This document shows, in pieces, positions 1 through 8,568 of a stretch of DNA of 19,206 nt (positions are counted from its first letter, which is position 1; each line of letters starts with the position of its first letter). The notes under the pieces were generated by a model. The model searched no databases. It had not been told where the DNA came from and saw only the letters and a list, made by a program, of their open reading frames with translations. A program made the position numbers and the translations under genes. Origin of the DNA: Rhodospirillales bacterium (GTDB lineage Bacteria; Pseudomonadota; Alphaproteobacteria; Rhodospirillales_A; JACZKS01); assembly GCA_018648445.1 (NCBI GenBank), contig JABGRG010000079.1, positions 512 through 19,717 on the forward strand. The letters are read 5' to 3'.

Positions 1-2029
1 CCCGCCGCTCGGCGGCAGCTTTGGCGCTTGCTGCGGGAACAAAGTCTTCCGCCCCGTGTTGAATGCCGCCCAGGGGCGTGTGCTTGGAAAAACCGTTCCG
101 GGTCTGCTGTTCAGACTGTTTGGCGGCTTCCGCCGGGTCGGCTTTCTCAAACGGGTTGCGGCCGAAAGTGGGTTGGTTTTTCGGAGATACGTTTTTGATT
201 TGTTCCTCCTGCGCCGCCTTTCGTTGACGATGGTTTTCGGCGGCCTTTTCGGCTTTCTCAGCTTGCTGCTGTTTGGCCGCATCCTCTCTGGTCTGGGCCG
301 CCCTGCGGGCGTCTATTTTTTCCTGCACCCTTTCGGCGTTGGCGCGGCGCTCGGCCTGCTTGAGACCCTCCACCGAGCCGCCGATGCCCCAAGTCTGCAT
401 TCCCCGCGTAATCGCGTCGCGGCGCGCGGCGATTTCGGGGGAGACCGGTTTGGAGGGTTTGGTAGGTTTGGGATCGGGCGCGGGAATTGCTTTGGTGTCA
501 GGCCGGATGTCCCTTAGGCTCGCCATCTGTGGGCCGTTCGCTTGGGGTTTTCCGCTTCCGGGCACAAGACCGGCCAGCACATCGGTTCCCTCTTTCGCGG
601 CTTCCTCCACAAGGTTGCTGAAATGTTCCTCCTGGTTTTTTGCCGGAGCATTCCATTTGGAGGCCCGCTCAAGCGCGGCGACGTCGGCGGCCTGCCGGGC
701 TTCGCCGTAGGCGTGATCCAGCGCGTCCTCGTGGTTCAGGCCCATGGCGCGCCCTTCCGCGTAATCGTTGGCGATGGCCTGCGGGTTGCCGCCGAAATAC
801 CCCGCTTTGTTCAGCGACGCCTCAACGGCGTTGGTGATGGAGGGGGACGGTTTGGGGGAGGGGGCGTTCTCTTTCTCATGCATTTTGCGATCTTCCTCGG
901 ATGCCAACGCCGCTTCCAGCCAATCGGCTCCCCTTGTGCCCGCTTCCAGCGCGAAGGCCGCCGCCTGCCCACCGGACAAACCATATTTTTCGGCCACGGC
1001 ATCGGCAGCGGCGATTGTACCCGTCTGGTATCCATTCGCCTTCCCGTCTTCGATATACCGGCTAATCTGCGCCACGATCTCGGGGGCTTCCTTTCCGTGC
1101 GCAATTGCATTCGTGGCGGCCTCAATGGCGAACGCCCGGGTCTCGTTACTGAAAAGGCTGAAGGTGTCGCTGCCCAGCTTGTCCCATACCCTGTCCGCAA
1201 TGTTTTCGGCCATTTCCGCCTGTGGCAAATTGCCGGTCAACAGGCTCGTGGATGTTGGCCCGATTTTGACGGCTAAGCTGGTTGCCGTCGGATACGGGGT
1301 TTTCGCGAACTTTACCGAGGTCGGACGCACCCCCGGGATCGCAATTTTTTCCCGAAACAATTTCAAGGAGTGGTGTGTGATGGCGGGTGGGGCCCATGGG
1401 AACACTGGTGGAGCAGGATATGTGGCGCTGGGAACGATATGCGTTCCAAAAAGGGACACTTCGTCTTTGGCGTTTCGGTGGGCGACGCCCTTGATCCTTC
1501 CAGCGACTTGCGGATCAATGGAGCCAAGAACGGCCTCCAGAGTTTCCTTGACGCCGGGGCCGTTGATGTTGTGAACCGTGCAACTGCCCGTCGCTTTCGG
1601 CCCGGCCATTGCGACAGCCTGATAACACAGGGCCTCGGCAGCGGCCCCGCCAGCGCTATGGCCGATGGAACGAACGTGCCCGCCGTTCTTGATTTTCTCA
1701 GCAGCAACTTCGACAAGATCGCCGAAAACCGGGCTTTCCATCCAGGTGCGAAGCAGCCCCAAATCGGCAAGCCCATCCTTGAAGTCATCGGTCCCGCGAA
1801 TGTTTATGGTCACCTCACGGGGGTTTTCGATGCTCGTCTGGGTGTATGCGATGAAACCGATTTTTTCATTCTCATGTGGAACGGGTGCGGTGTGGTCATC
1901 GAGCTTTTGAAGGTCTACTCCGCTTATGTTAGCGTTTCGTTCTGTTTGGGTTGGCTTGTATGCTTTATATGCAGCCTCGGCGGCGAGTTTGAGTTCAGCC
2001 GTTTCGGTTTCGTGCTTGGTCTTGGTCAC
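1..2029 (-). CDS. Lipase class-3-like alpha/beta hydrolase with long C-terminal extension (partial, 3' end off the left edge)
   Basis: One uninterrupted minus-strand frame of 676 codons runs from GTG at 2029 past base 1, so the C-terminus is missing. An in-frame TAA at 2036-2038 leaves GTG as the only sensible start, and AGGAG lies 9 bases upstream. The first ~230 residues look like a lipase_3/DUF2974 fold: 'INIRGTDDFKDGLADL' at about 75-90 resembles the family's RGT...D segment, and G-H-S-A-G at 123-127 is the nucleophile elbow with Ser125. Candidate acid and base are Asp189 (in NAKDEVSLFG) and His219/His220. After about residue 300 the protein becomes Ala/Gln/Lys/Glu-rich, with Pro-rich linkers and likely coiled coil. 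No signal peptide is visible. It lies 66 bases after the membrane-protein gene, probably in the same transcript. It could be a secreted or toxin-type lipase; substrate and export route are unknown. The hydrolase fold is well supported, the effector role is inference. Confidence 0.8.
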   Translation of the reverse strand, partial: MTKTKHETETAELKLAAEAAYKAYKPTQTERNANISGVDLQKLDDHTAPVPHENEKIGFIAYTQTSIENPREVTINIRGTDDFKDGLADLGLLRTWMESPVFGDLVEVAAEKIKNGGHVRSIGHSAGGAAAEALCYQAVAMAGPKATGSCTVHNINGPGVKETLEAVLGSIDPQVAGRIKGVAHRNAKDEVSLFGTHIVPSATYPAPPVFPWAPPAITHHSLKLFREKIAIPGVRPTSVKFAKTPYPTATSLAVKIGPTSTSLLTGNLPQAEMAENIADRVWDKLGSDTFSLFSNETRAFAIEAATNAIAHGKEAPEIVAQISRYIEDGKANGYQTGTIAAADAVAEKYGLSGGQAAAFALEAGTRGADWLEAALASEEDRKMHEKENAPSPKPSPSITNAVEASLNKAGYFGGNPQAIANDYAEGRAMGLNHEDALDHAYGEARQAADVAALERASKWNAPAKNQEEHFSNLVEEAAKEGTDVLAGLVPGSGKPQANGPQMASLRDIRPDTKAIPAPDPKPTKPSKPVSPEIAARRDAITRGMQTWGIGGSVEGLKQAERRANAERVQEKIDARRAAQTREDAAKQQQAEKAEKAAENHRQRKAAQEEQIKNVSPKNQPTFGRNPFEKADPAEAAKQSEQQTRNGFSKHTPLGGIQHGAEDFVPAASAKAAAERR

Positions 2030-2095
2030 GTTGAATTACTCCTCATGAAGTGGGTTGGGTGTTGTCGTCGTGGTTATTGGATGATGTCCGGGCGG

Positions 2096-3160
2096 TTAAA
2101 TGCCGTCGAACGCCGCTCCGGGTAATTCGCGGATTTCGGCCTCGTGGCCGCACAAATCGATGATATATAAGTAAAAAGGCGTACCATCCGGTGGCGCCTG
2201 TATTCGGCGCGAATGGGATATCGCCATCCGGCAGCCGTCCGGCGATACTTTCAGGCCGTAACCATAACCATTGAGAAGCCGGACGGTGCGACCTTCGACG
2301 CCCAAATAGATGCCGTTTTCGAAAATATCGCCGACCAAGATGTTGACACTTCTACTACTGGAGGCAACGCCCAGCCTGGTGGGAAACAGTGTAAATCCCG
2401 AGCCTCGTGCCGTTGCGCAAAATTTCTCAAACTTGGGGCCTGGGTAAATCCACCACGCCAAATCGCAATCTGTCCCTTTCTCGTGAAAACCATGATTGGC
2501 CAGATAGGCATCGAGGAAGGGTGCGTATTTGATGTCTTCGGTCGAAAAGTCCAGGTTGCCGTATCCCATCGGCAGGGTCACAACCCGTCCCGAACCGTCA
2601 TCGGCGTGCCAGCGGTAGGGGCTTTTCCATTCTTCCGAATCGTAGTCGGCCTCGCGATCTCTGAGGGGCCGCGAAATCACGCCATGCCCCGGACGCAGCG
2701 CGAACACGGAGAGCCCCTTGGCGGAATCCGGTATGGGCGTTTCGGCGCAGACGAAGTCGTTGTTAACCATGCCGTCCTTCGTTACCTCGCTCCACTCCCG
2801 CCTTTTTGTTTGGACATTCCAGACTACGCCACTGCCGTCGCAAAAGTCCGGTCCGACAAGGGTGTTAATATCATCAACGGGCGTTACACTTCCACCGTCC
2901 GGTCCGTTGGTCCACAGGACATACTCGGCTTTTCCTCCCGGTTCTCCGGGATTTCTTCTGCTCTCTCCCCGCCAAACGACAATCCGCCGACTATCCAGCC
3001 ACACAACCTGGCTGACTGGAATTCTCGTATCCGTCACCCAATCGGGCAGGAACAACGGCACGGGAATGGGAACAGTGCAATAGCCGACGATCATCGACAC
3101 AAACACAAGAAAGACGGTCTTCTTCTTGTTCCCCGAAATCCATTTTCCCATCCGTCCCAT
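2096..3160 (-). CDS. Single-pass membrane protein with large predicted periplasmic domain; possible partner of the lipase
   Basis: I do not recognise the family. I chose ATG at 3160 (354 aa) because GGAGGA lies 10 bases upstream; an in-frame TTG at 3199 would add 13 acidic residues but has only a weak ribosome site. A basic NKKK (11-14) precedes a hydrophobic span at about 15-38, which predicts an N-in anchor with the remaining ~315 residues outside the cytoplasm. Cys28 lies in this segment, but V-G-Y-C is not a proper lipobox. The outer part has repeated Trp/Asp/Gly beta-strand patterns, such as VVWLDSRRIVVWR at about 52-64 and SPDG followed by FYLYIIDL near the end, compatible with a beta-propeller or WD40-like fold. 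It is followed after 66 bases by the lipase gene. Anchored periplasmic proteins encoded just upstream of lipase effectors are often their immunity proteins; that role is only inferred here. Confidence 0.72.
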   Translation of the reverse strand: MGRMGKWISGNKKKTVFLVFVSMIVGYCTVPIPVPLFLPDWVTDTRIPVSQVVWLDSRRIVVWRGESRRNPGEPGGKAEYVLWTNGPDGGSVTPVDDINTLVGPDFCDGSGVVWNVQTKRREWSEVTKDGMVNNDFVCAETPIPDSAKGLSVFALRPGHGVISRPLRDREADYDSEEWKSPYRWHADDGSGRVVTLPMGYGNLDFSTEDIKYAPFLDAYLANHGFHEKGTDCDLAWWIYPGPKFEKFCATARGSGFTLFPTRLGVASSSRSVNILVGDIFENGIYLGVEGRTVRLLNGYGYGLKVSPDGCRMAISHSRRIQAPPDGTPFYLYIIDLCGHEAEIRELPGAAFDGI

Positions 3161-3231
3161 CAACGGTTCATCCTCCGAATTCGCGGGTTCAGGGTCCAAC
3201 GGTCAAACCGTCACCACCTTACATTACACGC

Positions 3232-3260
3232 AGTATAGTTAGACAATTTTCTGTTGTCCT
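3232..3260 (-). promoter_or_regulatory. Possible promoter for the membrane protein/lipase pair
   Basis: On the minus strand, TATACT (plus 3232-3237) is preceded by a 17-base spacer and AGGACA (plus 3255-3260), a 4/6 match to TTGACA. It lies about 70 bases upstream of the ATG at 3160 in AT-rich DNA. Only the -10 is a good match. Confidence 0.3.
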
Positions 3261-3552
3261 GCATTTGCGGATATACCGAAGAAAGGCTGGTCTTTTGAGC
3301 AGCAACCCATCGCTCAGTTCCTGCTCCGCAAGGTTAAATGATGTTTTTCCCACTGAGGCTATCGTACGCGAAGCCCTTGAAAACGGTTCCGGATGATGTG
3401 GGGGTATTTGCGATGCGGGCGCAGTTGTCCCTTTCGCTATTTTCACCTATACAGGAAATAAAATGGTTTGTCAAGGGTAAAATCCTATATTGTCGAAAAT
3501 AAATCTGATTTCGCTTGACCCTGCCGATTGCCGCTGACACCTTCCTGCCGCC
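3261..3552. other. Intergenic stretch without a convincing gene
   Basis: These bases, between the minus-strand accessory pair and ribF, are AT-richer than the flanks. They contain no tRNA-like cloverleaf and no clear terminator. A 54-codon plus-strand frame (ATG 3338 to TAA 3500-3502) has AAGG shortly before its start and encodes a basic, partly hydrophobic peptide (MMFFPLRLSY...LYCRK). Overlapping minus-strand frames also exist, and none has a recognisable product. AT-rich DNA around 3455-3505 may hold the ribF promoter, including a TATATT at 3486-3491, but I could not place a matching -35 at normal spacing. Confidence 0.4.
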
Positions 3553-4494
3553 ATGCGCATTGTTCGACATTTCGCGGATTTACCTGAGGAAGCCCGAGGG
3601 GCGGCCATTGCCGTGGGCAATTTCGACGGCGTTCATCGCGGCCACCTGGGCGTCATCGGCGAGGCCGGGCGGATCGCCAAGACGGCGGGCGCGCCGTGGG
3701 CCGTTATGACGTTTGAGCCCCATCCGCGCAGCGTGTTTGCACCCCAAACGCCGCCCTACAGGTTGACGCCCATACGCGCCAAGGCCCGCGAGATTGCCGC
3801 CCTTGGCGTGGACTATCTGTTCGTCCTGCGCTTCAATCTGGCGTTTTCGCAGATGGCGGCGGAAGATTTCGTCCGCGACATCATCGTCGAGGGCGTTCAG
3901 GCACGGCATGTGGTGTGCGGGTACGATTTCGTTTTTGGCCATGGGCGGCGCGGCGACAGCGAACTTCTTCTGCGCAGCGGTCGCACGGACGGGTTCGGAT
4001 TCACCTGCGTTCAGCAGGTGCGTGATGGCGAGGGCGAAGGTTTTTCGGCAACGCGCGCACGGGCGTGTCTTCGGAATGCCGATCCCAGCGGCGCCACTCA
4101 CGTTCTGGGCCGGCCCTTCGAGATTGAAGGGCACGTCGCCATCGGCGACCGGCGCGGCCGCACCATTGGCTATCCGACCCTCAACCTTTCCCTTGGTGAG
4201 TACGTGCGGCCCGTCAATGGCGTTTACGCCGTGCGGGTGGCCCTTGGCGAAGGTGCGAATACCGTTTGGCGCGACGGCGTCGCCAATCTGGGCCTGCGGC
4301 CGACGTTCGGCAAAGAAGAGGTGGTTCTCGAAGCCCATCTGTTCGACTATGACGGCGATCTCTATGGAAAGCGGGTCCGAGTCGCCCTAATTGACTTCCT
4401 GCGGCCCGAGAAAAAGTTCGACGGTATCGCCGAATTAAAGGCGCAAATCGCCGAAGACGCCGAAAATGCGCGAAGAATCTTGGCGCGCGCGTAA
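3553..4494 (+). CDS. ribF: Bifunctional riboflavin kinase / FAD synthetase
   Basis: Phosphorylates riboflavin to FMN and adenylylates FMN to FAD in the cytoplasm. The 313 residues match the usual size of the prokaryotic bifunctional enzyme. The N-terminal nucleotidyltransferase domain shows GNFDGVHRGH at 22-31 (the HxGH-type nucleotide site), TFEPHPR further on, YDFVFGHGRRGD, and FSATRAR near the domain end. The C-terminal riboflavin-kinase domain shows GRTIGYPTLNL (the GxPTxN kinase motif), NGVYAVRV, VANLGLRPTF, and a final segment from LEAHLFDYDGDLYG to LRPEKKF. The start ATG at 3553 has no strong ribosome site. The gene is 60 bases upstream of ileS, and ribF-ileS-lspA is a common proteobacterial arrangement, so these are probably cotranscribed. 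Confidence 0.97.
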   Translation: MRIVRHFADLPEEARGAAIAVGNFDGVHRGHLGVIGEAGRIAKTAGAPWAVMTFEPHPRSVFAPQTPPYRLTPIRAKAREIAALGVDYLFVLRFNLAFSQMAAEDFVRDIIVEGVQARHVVCGYDFVFGHGRRGDSELLLRSGRTDGFGFTCVQQVRDGEGEGFSATRARACLRNADPSGATHVLGRPFEIEGHVAIGDRRGRTIGYPTLNLSLGEYVRPVNGVYAVRVALGEGANTVWRDGVANLGLRPTFGKEEVVLEAHLFDYDGDLYGKRVRVALIDFLRPEKKFDGIAELKAQIAEDAENARRILARA

Positions 4495-4554
4495 AAACCT
4501 TTATAACCCCGGTCCAATTAGTCCTTCCGGGACCAGCCAACCAGCGAGCGTGAC

Positions 4555-7383
4555 ATGAGCGTTAATTACAAGCCGACCATCTCCTTGCCAAAAACGGAGT
4601 TTCCCATGCGGGCGGGCCTGCCCAAGAAGGAGCCCGAAATCCTTGCCCGTTGGGAAAGCATGGATATGTACCGGCGGCATCGCGAAGATGCCAAGGACCG
4701 CGAGAAGTTCATCCTTCACGATGGCCCTCCGTACGCCAACGGCCATTTGCATATGGGGCACGCGCTTAACAAGATTCTCAAGGACGTGATTGTTCGCTCG
4801 CAGCAGATGCTGGGCAAGGATTCGAACTACGTTCCGGGCTGGGATTGCCACGGTCTGCCCATCGAATGGAAGATCGAGGAAAAATACCGGGCTGCGGGAA
4901 AGGACAAGGACGAGGTTCCGGTTGTTCAATTCCGCGGGGAATGCCGCGAATTCGCGGCCAAGTGGATCGACGTTCAGCGCGAGGAGTTCAAGCGGCTGGG
5001 CGGCGTCGGCGATTGGGACAACCCATACACGACCATGAGCTATGGCGCCGAGGCCACGATTGTTCGCGAATTCGGCAAGTTCCTCATGAACGGCAGCCTT
5101 TATAAAGGGGCCAAGCCGGTCCTGTGGTCGGTTGAGGAAAAGACCGCCCTGGCCGAGGCCGAAGTCGAATACCACGATCACACCTCGACCACCATTTACG
5201 TGCGTTTCCCGATCATCAGCACCAAGGCCGAAGGTCTGGACGATGCCAAGATCGTTATCTGGACAACGACGCCGTGGACCATTCCGGGCAACCGCGCGGT
5301 GGCCTTTGGCGAGGGGATCGATTACGTCCTGCTGGAAGTCAAATCGGTGGCCGACGGCAGTTTGGCGATTGTGGGCGAACGCGTACTTTTTGCCGAGGCG
5401 CTGATCGGCGAGATCGCAGGCAAAACCGGCATCGAGGATTACGAGGTCGTTCGCCGTTTCAAGGGCGAGGAACTTGAAGGCACCGTCTGCCATCATCCGC
5501 TGAATGGCCACGGTTATGATTTCGACGTCCCCGCCCTTGCTGCTCATTTCGTTGAGATCGACACCGGCACCGGCTTTGTTCATATCGCACCGGGCCACGG
5601 CGCCGATGACTGGGAACTGGGCGTCAAAAACGGTATTCCCGTGGTCGACACGGTGGAGGGCGGCGGCCTGTTCATGGAACATGTGCCGCTGTTCGCGGGC
5701 CAGCATGTGTTTAAGGTCAACGCCAGCGTCGTCGAAAAACTAACCGAAGTGGGGGCCCTCGTTGCTTCGGGCAAGCTGGTTCACAGCTATCCGCATTCGT
5801 GGCGGTCCAAGGCGCCGTTGATTTTCCGCAATACGGCGCAGTGGTTCATCAGCATGGAAAACACCGGCCTGCGAGCCAAGGCGCTGGAGGCCATTGAAGG
5901 CACCCGGTTCGTTCCGGCGGCCGGAAAGGCGCGCCTGCATGGCATGATCGACACCCGGCCTGACTGGTGCGTTTCACGCCAGCGCGCCTGGGGCGTGCCA
6001 TTGACTGTCTTCGTTAACCGCGACAGCGGCGAACCGCTGCGCGACCAGAAGGTTCTGGACCGTATCGTCGAGGCCGTTTTCGAAGAAGGCGTTGACGCGT
6101 GGTTCACCTCGGACCCGGCACGCTTTCTGGCCCCCGAATACAACGCCGAGGATTTTGATCAGGTTTTCGATATTCTCGACGTCTGGTTCGATTCGGGAAC
6201 GACCCACGAGTTCGTGCTCAAGGCGCGGGACGACCTGAAATGGCCCGCTTCTCTGTATCTGGAAGGTTCGGACCAGCATCGCGGCTGGTTCCATTCTTCG
6301 TTACTGGAATCGTGTGGGACCAATGGTGTCGCACCCTATGAAGCGGTGCTGACCCACGGCTTCGTCATGGCCGAGGACGGACAGAAAATGTCCAAGTCGC
6401 TGGGCAACATCCTCTCGCCCCAGAAAGTGATGGAACAGCACGGTGCCGATATTCTGCGCCTTTGGGTGGTGGGCTCGGACTATTCCGAAGATCTGCGCAT
6501 CGGCCCGGAAATTCTGAAGCGCAACGCCGACATTTATCGCCGATTGCGCAATACGCTGCGGTTCCTGCTGGGCAATCTCAATGGGTTCGAGGAAAGCGAG
6601 CGTGTCGAGGTCGCCGAAATGCCGGAACTGGAGCGCTGGGCGCTGCACCGCATCTGGGAGATGGATCGCCTGATCCGCGACGCGTGTAACAGCTTCCACT
6701 TCCATCCGATGTTCGTCGAACTTCACAATTTCTGCGCCATTGATTTGTCGGCCTTCTATTTCGACATCCGCAAGGACGCGCTGTATTGCGATGCCGCCGA
6801 CAGCGTGACGCGCCGCGCCGTGCGGACGGTTCTTGAGGAATTGTTCAATTGTTTGACGGCGTGGCTTGCGCCGATTGCCTGCTTTACCGCCGAAGAGGCA
6901 TGGCTGACGCGCAATCCGGGCGAGGATGAAAGCGTTCATTTGCGCCAGTTCCCGGAAATCTCGGAAAACTGGCGCGACGATGTGCTGGCCGCGAAATGGA
7001 GCCGCGTGCGCGATCTTCGCCGCGTGGTGACGGGTGCGCTGGAGCTTGAACGCGCCGACAAACGCATCGGGTCGAGTCTGGAAGCCCACGCCGATGTATT
7101 CGCCTCAAGCGATTTCATCGAGGCGATGCAAGGCGTCGATCTGGCCGAAATCTCGATCACGTCAAGTGCGTCGCTGCACGAGGGCGAAGCCCCCGAGGAA
7201 GCCTTCCGTATCGAAGAAGTTCCCGGGGTGGCGGTCGTGCCGGGTTCGGCGACGGGAAACAAATGCGCCCGGTGCTGGAAGGTGCTGGAGGAGGTCGGGT
7301 CCGACCCCGAGCATACCGACGTTTGCCCCAGGTGCGCGGACGCTGTTCGCAAGCACCCCGAACCGCTGGTGGATAGCGATTAA
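4555..7383 (+). CDS. ileS: Isoleucyl-tRNA synthetase
   Basis: Class I aminoacyl-tRNA synthetase that attaches isoleucine to tRNA-Ile and edits mischarged valine. The 942 residues fit the bacterial enzyme. The HIGH motif appears as HMGH at 66-69 within PPYANGHLHMGHAL, and the KMSKS loop is intact at 611-615. The editing (CP1) domain includes WTTTPWTIPGNRAV. A C-terminal zinc finger is present, with Cys904 and Cys907 (CARCW) and Cys924 and Cys927 (CPRC), as in the zinc-containing bacterial type that is usually mupirocin-sensitive. The ATG at 4555 has only a weak purine-rich site upstream. I saw no T-box-like leader in the 60 bases between ribF and ileS. The stop codon is 3 bases before the lspA start, indicating tight translational coupling. 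Confidence 0.98.
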   Translation: MSVNYKPTISLPKTEFPMRAGLPKKEPEILARWESMDMYRRHREDAKDREKFILHDGPPYANGHLHMGHALNKILKDVIVRSQQMLGKDSNYVPGWDCHGLPIEWKIEEKYRAAGKDKDEVPVVQFRGECREFAAKWIDVQREEFKRLGGVGDWDNPYTTMSYGAEATIVREFGKFLMNGSLYKGAKPVLWSVEEKTALAEAEVEYHDHTSTTIYVRFPIISTKAEGLDDAKIVIWTTTPWTIPGNRAVAFGEGIDYVLLEVKSVADGSLAIVGERVLFAEALIGEIAGKTGIEDYEVVRRFKGEELEGTVCHHPLNGHGYDFDVPALAAHFVEIDTGTGFVHIAPGHGADDWELGVKNGIPVVDTVEGGGLFMEHVPLFAGQHVFKVNASVVEKLTEVGALVASGKLVHSYPHSWRSKAPLIFRNTAQWFISMENTGLRAKALEAIEGTRFVPAAGKARLHGMIDTRPDWCVSRQRAWGVPLTVFVNRDSGEPLRDQKVLDRIVEAVFEEGVDAWFTSDPARFLAPEYNAEDFDQVFDILDVWFDSGTTHEFVLKARDDLKWPASLYLEGSDQHRGWFHSSLLESCGTNGVAPYEAVLTHGFVMAEDGQKMSKSLGNILSPQKVMEQHGADILRLWVVGSDYSEDLRIGPEILKRNADIYRRLRNTLRFLLGNLNGFEESERVEVAEMPELERWALHRIWEMDRLIRDACNSFHFHPMFVELHNFCAIDLSAFYFDIRKDALYCDAADSVTRRAVRTVLEELFNCLTAWLAPIACFTAEEAWLTRNPGEDESVHLRQFPEISENWRDDVLAAKWSRVRDLRRVVTGALELERADKRIGSSLEAHADVFASSDFIEAMQGVDLAEISITSSASLHEGEAPEEAFRIEEVPGVAVVPGSATGNKCARCWKVLEEVGSDPEHTDVCPRCADAVRKHPEPLVDSD

Positions 7384-7386
7384 CGT

Positions 7387-7899
7387 ATGAAGCCGACAAA
7401 CGTCATGCGAAAAGGGATGGGTGTGGCGCTGCTGATCTTTGGGCTGGATCAGGCCACCAAGTGGTGGATTGTCGAGAGCGTGATGGTTCCGCCTCAAATG
7501 ATCTCCGTGACGCCGTTCTTTAATCTGGTGATGGGGTGGAACCGGGGTGTGAGCTTCGGCCTTTTCAATCAGGACAGCCCCTACAACGTCTTGGTTTTAA
7601 CTGCCGTAGCGCTGATAATTGTGGTGGCCCTGGTTTTTTGGCTGCGCAAGGCGGAGCGGCAATTGGTCGTGGTCGCCATCGGCATGGTGATCGGCGGGGC
7701 CATCGGAAACGTTGTTGATCGATTGCGGTTTGGTGCCGTAGCTGATTTCCTGGACTTCCATATTGCCGGCTACCATTGGCCGGCGTTCAATGTGGCGGAT
7801 TCCGGGATCACCATAGGGGCAGGCCTTCTCGTATTGGACGCCTTGTTCTCTGGACCGGAAAAGAATAATAATAAGACGCCTGAGGCAACGAAAGATTGA
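7387..7899 (+). CDS. lspA: Prolipoprotein signal peptidase (signal peptidase II)
   Basis: Inner-membrane aspartyl protease that cleaves the signal peptide of lipid-modified prolipoproteins. The 170 residues carry four hydrophobic segments at about 10-30, 68-86, 94-109 and 134-154. Family motifs are present: DQATKWW at 21-27, NRGVSFGLFN at 52-61, GNVVDR at 107-112, and the two catalytic aspartates in AVADF (Asp120) and FNVADSGI (Asp138). The C-terminal tail is unusually Asn/Lys-rich (KNNNK). It starts 3 bases after ileS and its TGA is 2 bases before the ATG of the next lipoprotein gene, so it is part of one polycistronic message. Confidence 0.97.
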   Translation: MKPTNVMRKGMGVALLIFGLDQATKWWIVESVMVPPQMISVTPFFNLVMGWNRGVSFGLFNQDSPYNVLVLTAVALIIVVALVFWLRKAERQLVVVAIGMVIGGAIGNVVDRLRFGAVADFLDFHIAGYHWPAFNVADSGITIGAGLLVLDALFSGPEKNNNKTPEATKD

Positions 7900-7901
7900 C
7901 G

Positions 7902-8468
7902 ATGAGACAGGCTATTTGGATTGCGGTCTTGGTGGGCACGGGTTTCGTTCTGGGCGGCTGCGCGGAAACGAAAAGCGTTCTGGGCCTTAACAAGAATATT
8001 CCGGACGAATTCGCGGTCTATTCGCGCGCTCCGTTGAGCCTGCCGCCCGACTACGCGCTGCGGCCACCGGAGCCGGGTACCAACCGCCCGCAACGGGTCA
8101 TGCCCAGCGACCAAGCCCGTCAGGCGCTTTCCGGTGGGAAGAAGTCTGCTGCACCGGCAAAGCAAATGGCCGCAATCGGTGGGGGCGGTGTGCAGGCGTT
8201 GCTTAAGGAAGCGGGCGCCGGGCAAACTGACCCGGAAATTCGACTTTTGATCAACCGCGAGTCTTCGTTCCTGGCGGAAGAAGGGCAGAATTTCACCGAT
8301 AGGATGATCTTTTGGCGCGACGCCCAGCCGACTGGCGTGGTCGTCGATCCGACGAAGGAAGCAAAGCGCATTCAGGACGCCAAGGCCATGGGCAAGCCTT
8401 TGAACGAGGGCGAAGTTCCGACGATCACGCGAGAAAAAAGTAACAATCTGTTCAAGGATATTTTCTGA
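7902..8468 (+). CDS. DUF3035 lipoprotein, BamF-like outer-membrane assembly component
   Basis: A 188-residue lipoprotein. The start is ATG at 7902; an in-frame TTG at 7896 overlaps the lspA stop and is less likely. The signal peptide ends in a lipobox L-G-G-C with Cys20 as the lipidation site. Residues after +1 are AETK, compatible with outer-membrane sorting. PDEFAV (34-39) and APLSLPPDYALRPP (43-56) are the hallmark of DUF3035. In Caulobacter, a protein of this family has been described as BamF, a beta-barrel assembly subunit sharing a motif with BamC. The rest is a Gln/Ala-rich linker and a C-terminal segment containing ESSFLAEE. It directly follows lspA, whose product would mature it. The DUF3035 assignment is firm; the BAM role is by family. 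Confidence 0.88.
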   Translation: MRQAIWIAVLVGTGFVLGGCAETKSVLGLNKNIPDEFAVYSRAPLSLPPDYALRPPEPGTNRPQRVMPSDQARQALSGGKKSAAPAKQMAAIGGGGVQALLKEAGAGQTDPEIRLLINRESSFLAEEGQNFTDRMIFWRDAQPTGVVVDPTKEAKRIQDAKAMGKPLNEGEVPTITREKSNNLFKDIF

Positions 8469-8568
8469 CTGGATGGGCTTTCGGGTGGGCCTGTGGTTGA
8501 GTCCGACATTTTGTTCCCCCATATCCAACAGGTATGACATGACCCTATGGAACCCAATTGGGGGGGCG

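Noticed and set aside
542..1276. Plus-strand frames at 56-517, 542-1276 and 1370-2125
   Set aside because: They are the codon-aligned antisense of the continuous minus-strand lipase frame, whose GHSAG motif and ribosome-binding site mark it as the real gene.
2213..3238. 341-codon plus-strand frame
   Set aside because: Antisense to the membrane protein, which has a GGAGGA site and a plausible membrane anchor; the plus-strand product looks like no family.
4495..4554. T-box or terminator between ribF and ileS
   Set aside because: Only short repeats (GTCC/GGAC at 4521-4533) without a T-run; T-boxes are not expected in this group and no core motif is seen.
4501..5706. 401-codon minus-strand frame over ileS
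   Set aside because: Opposite the unmistakable isoleucyl-tRNA synthetase N-terminal half; no family features and no ribosome site.
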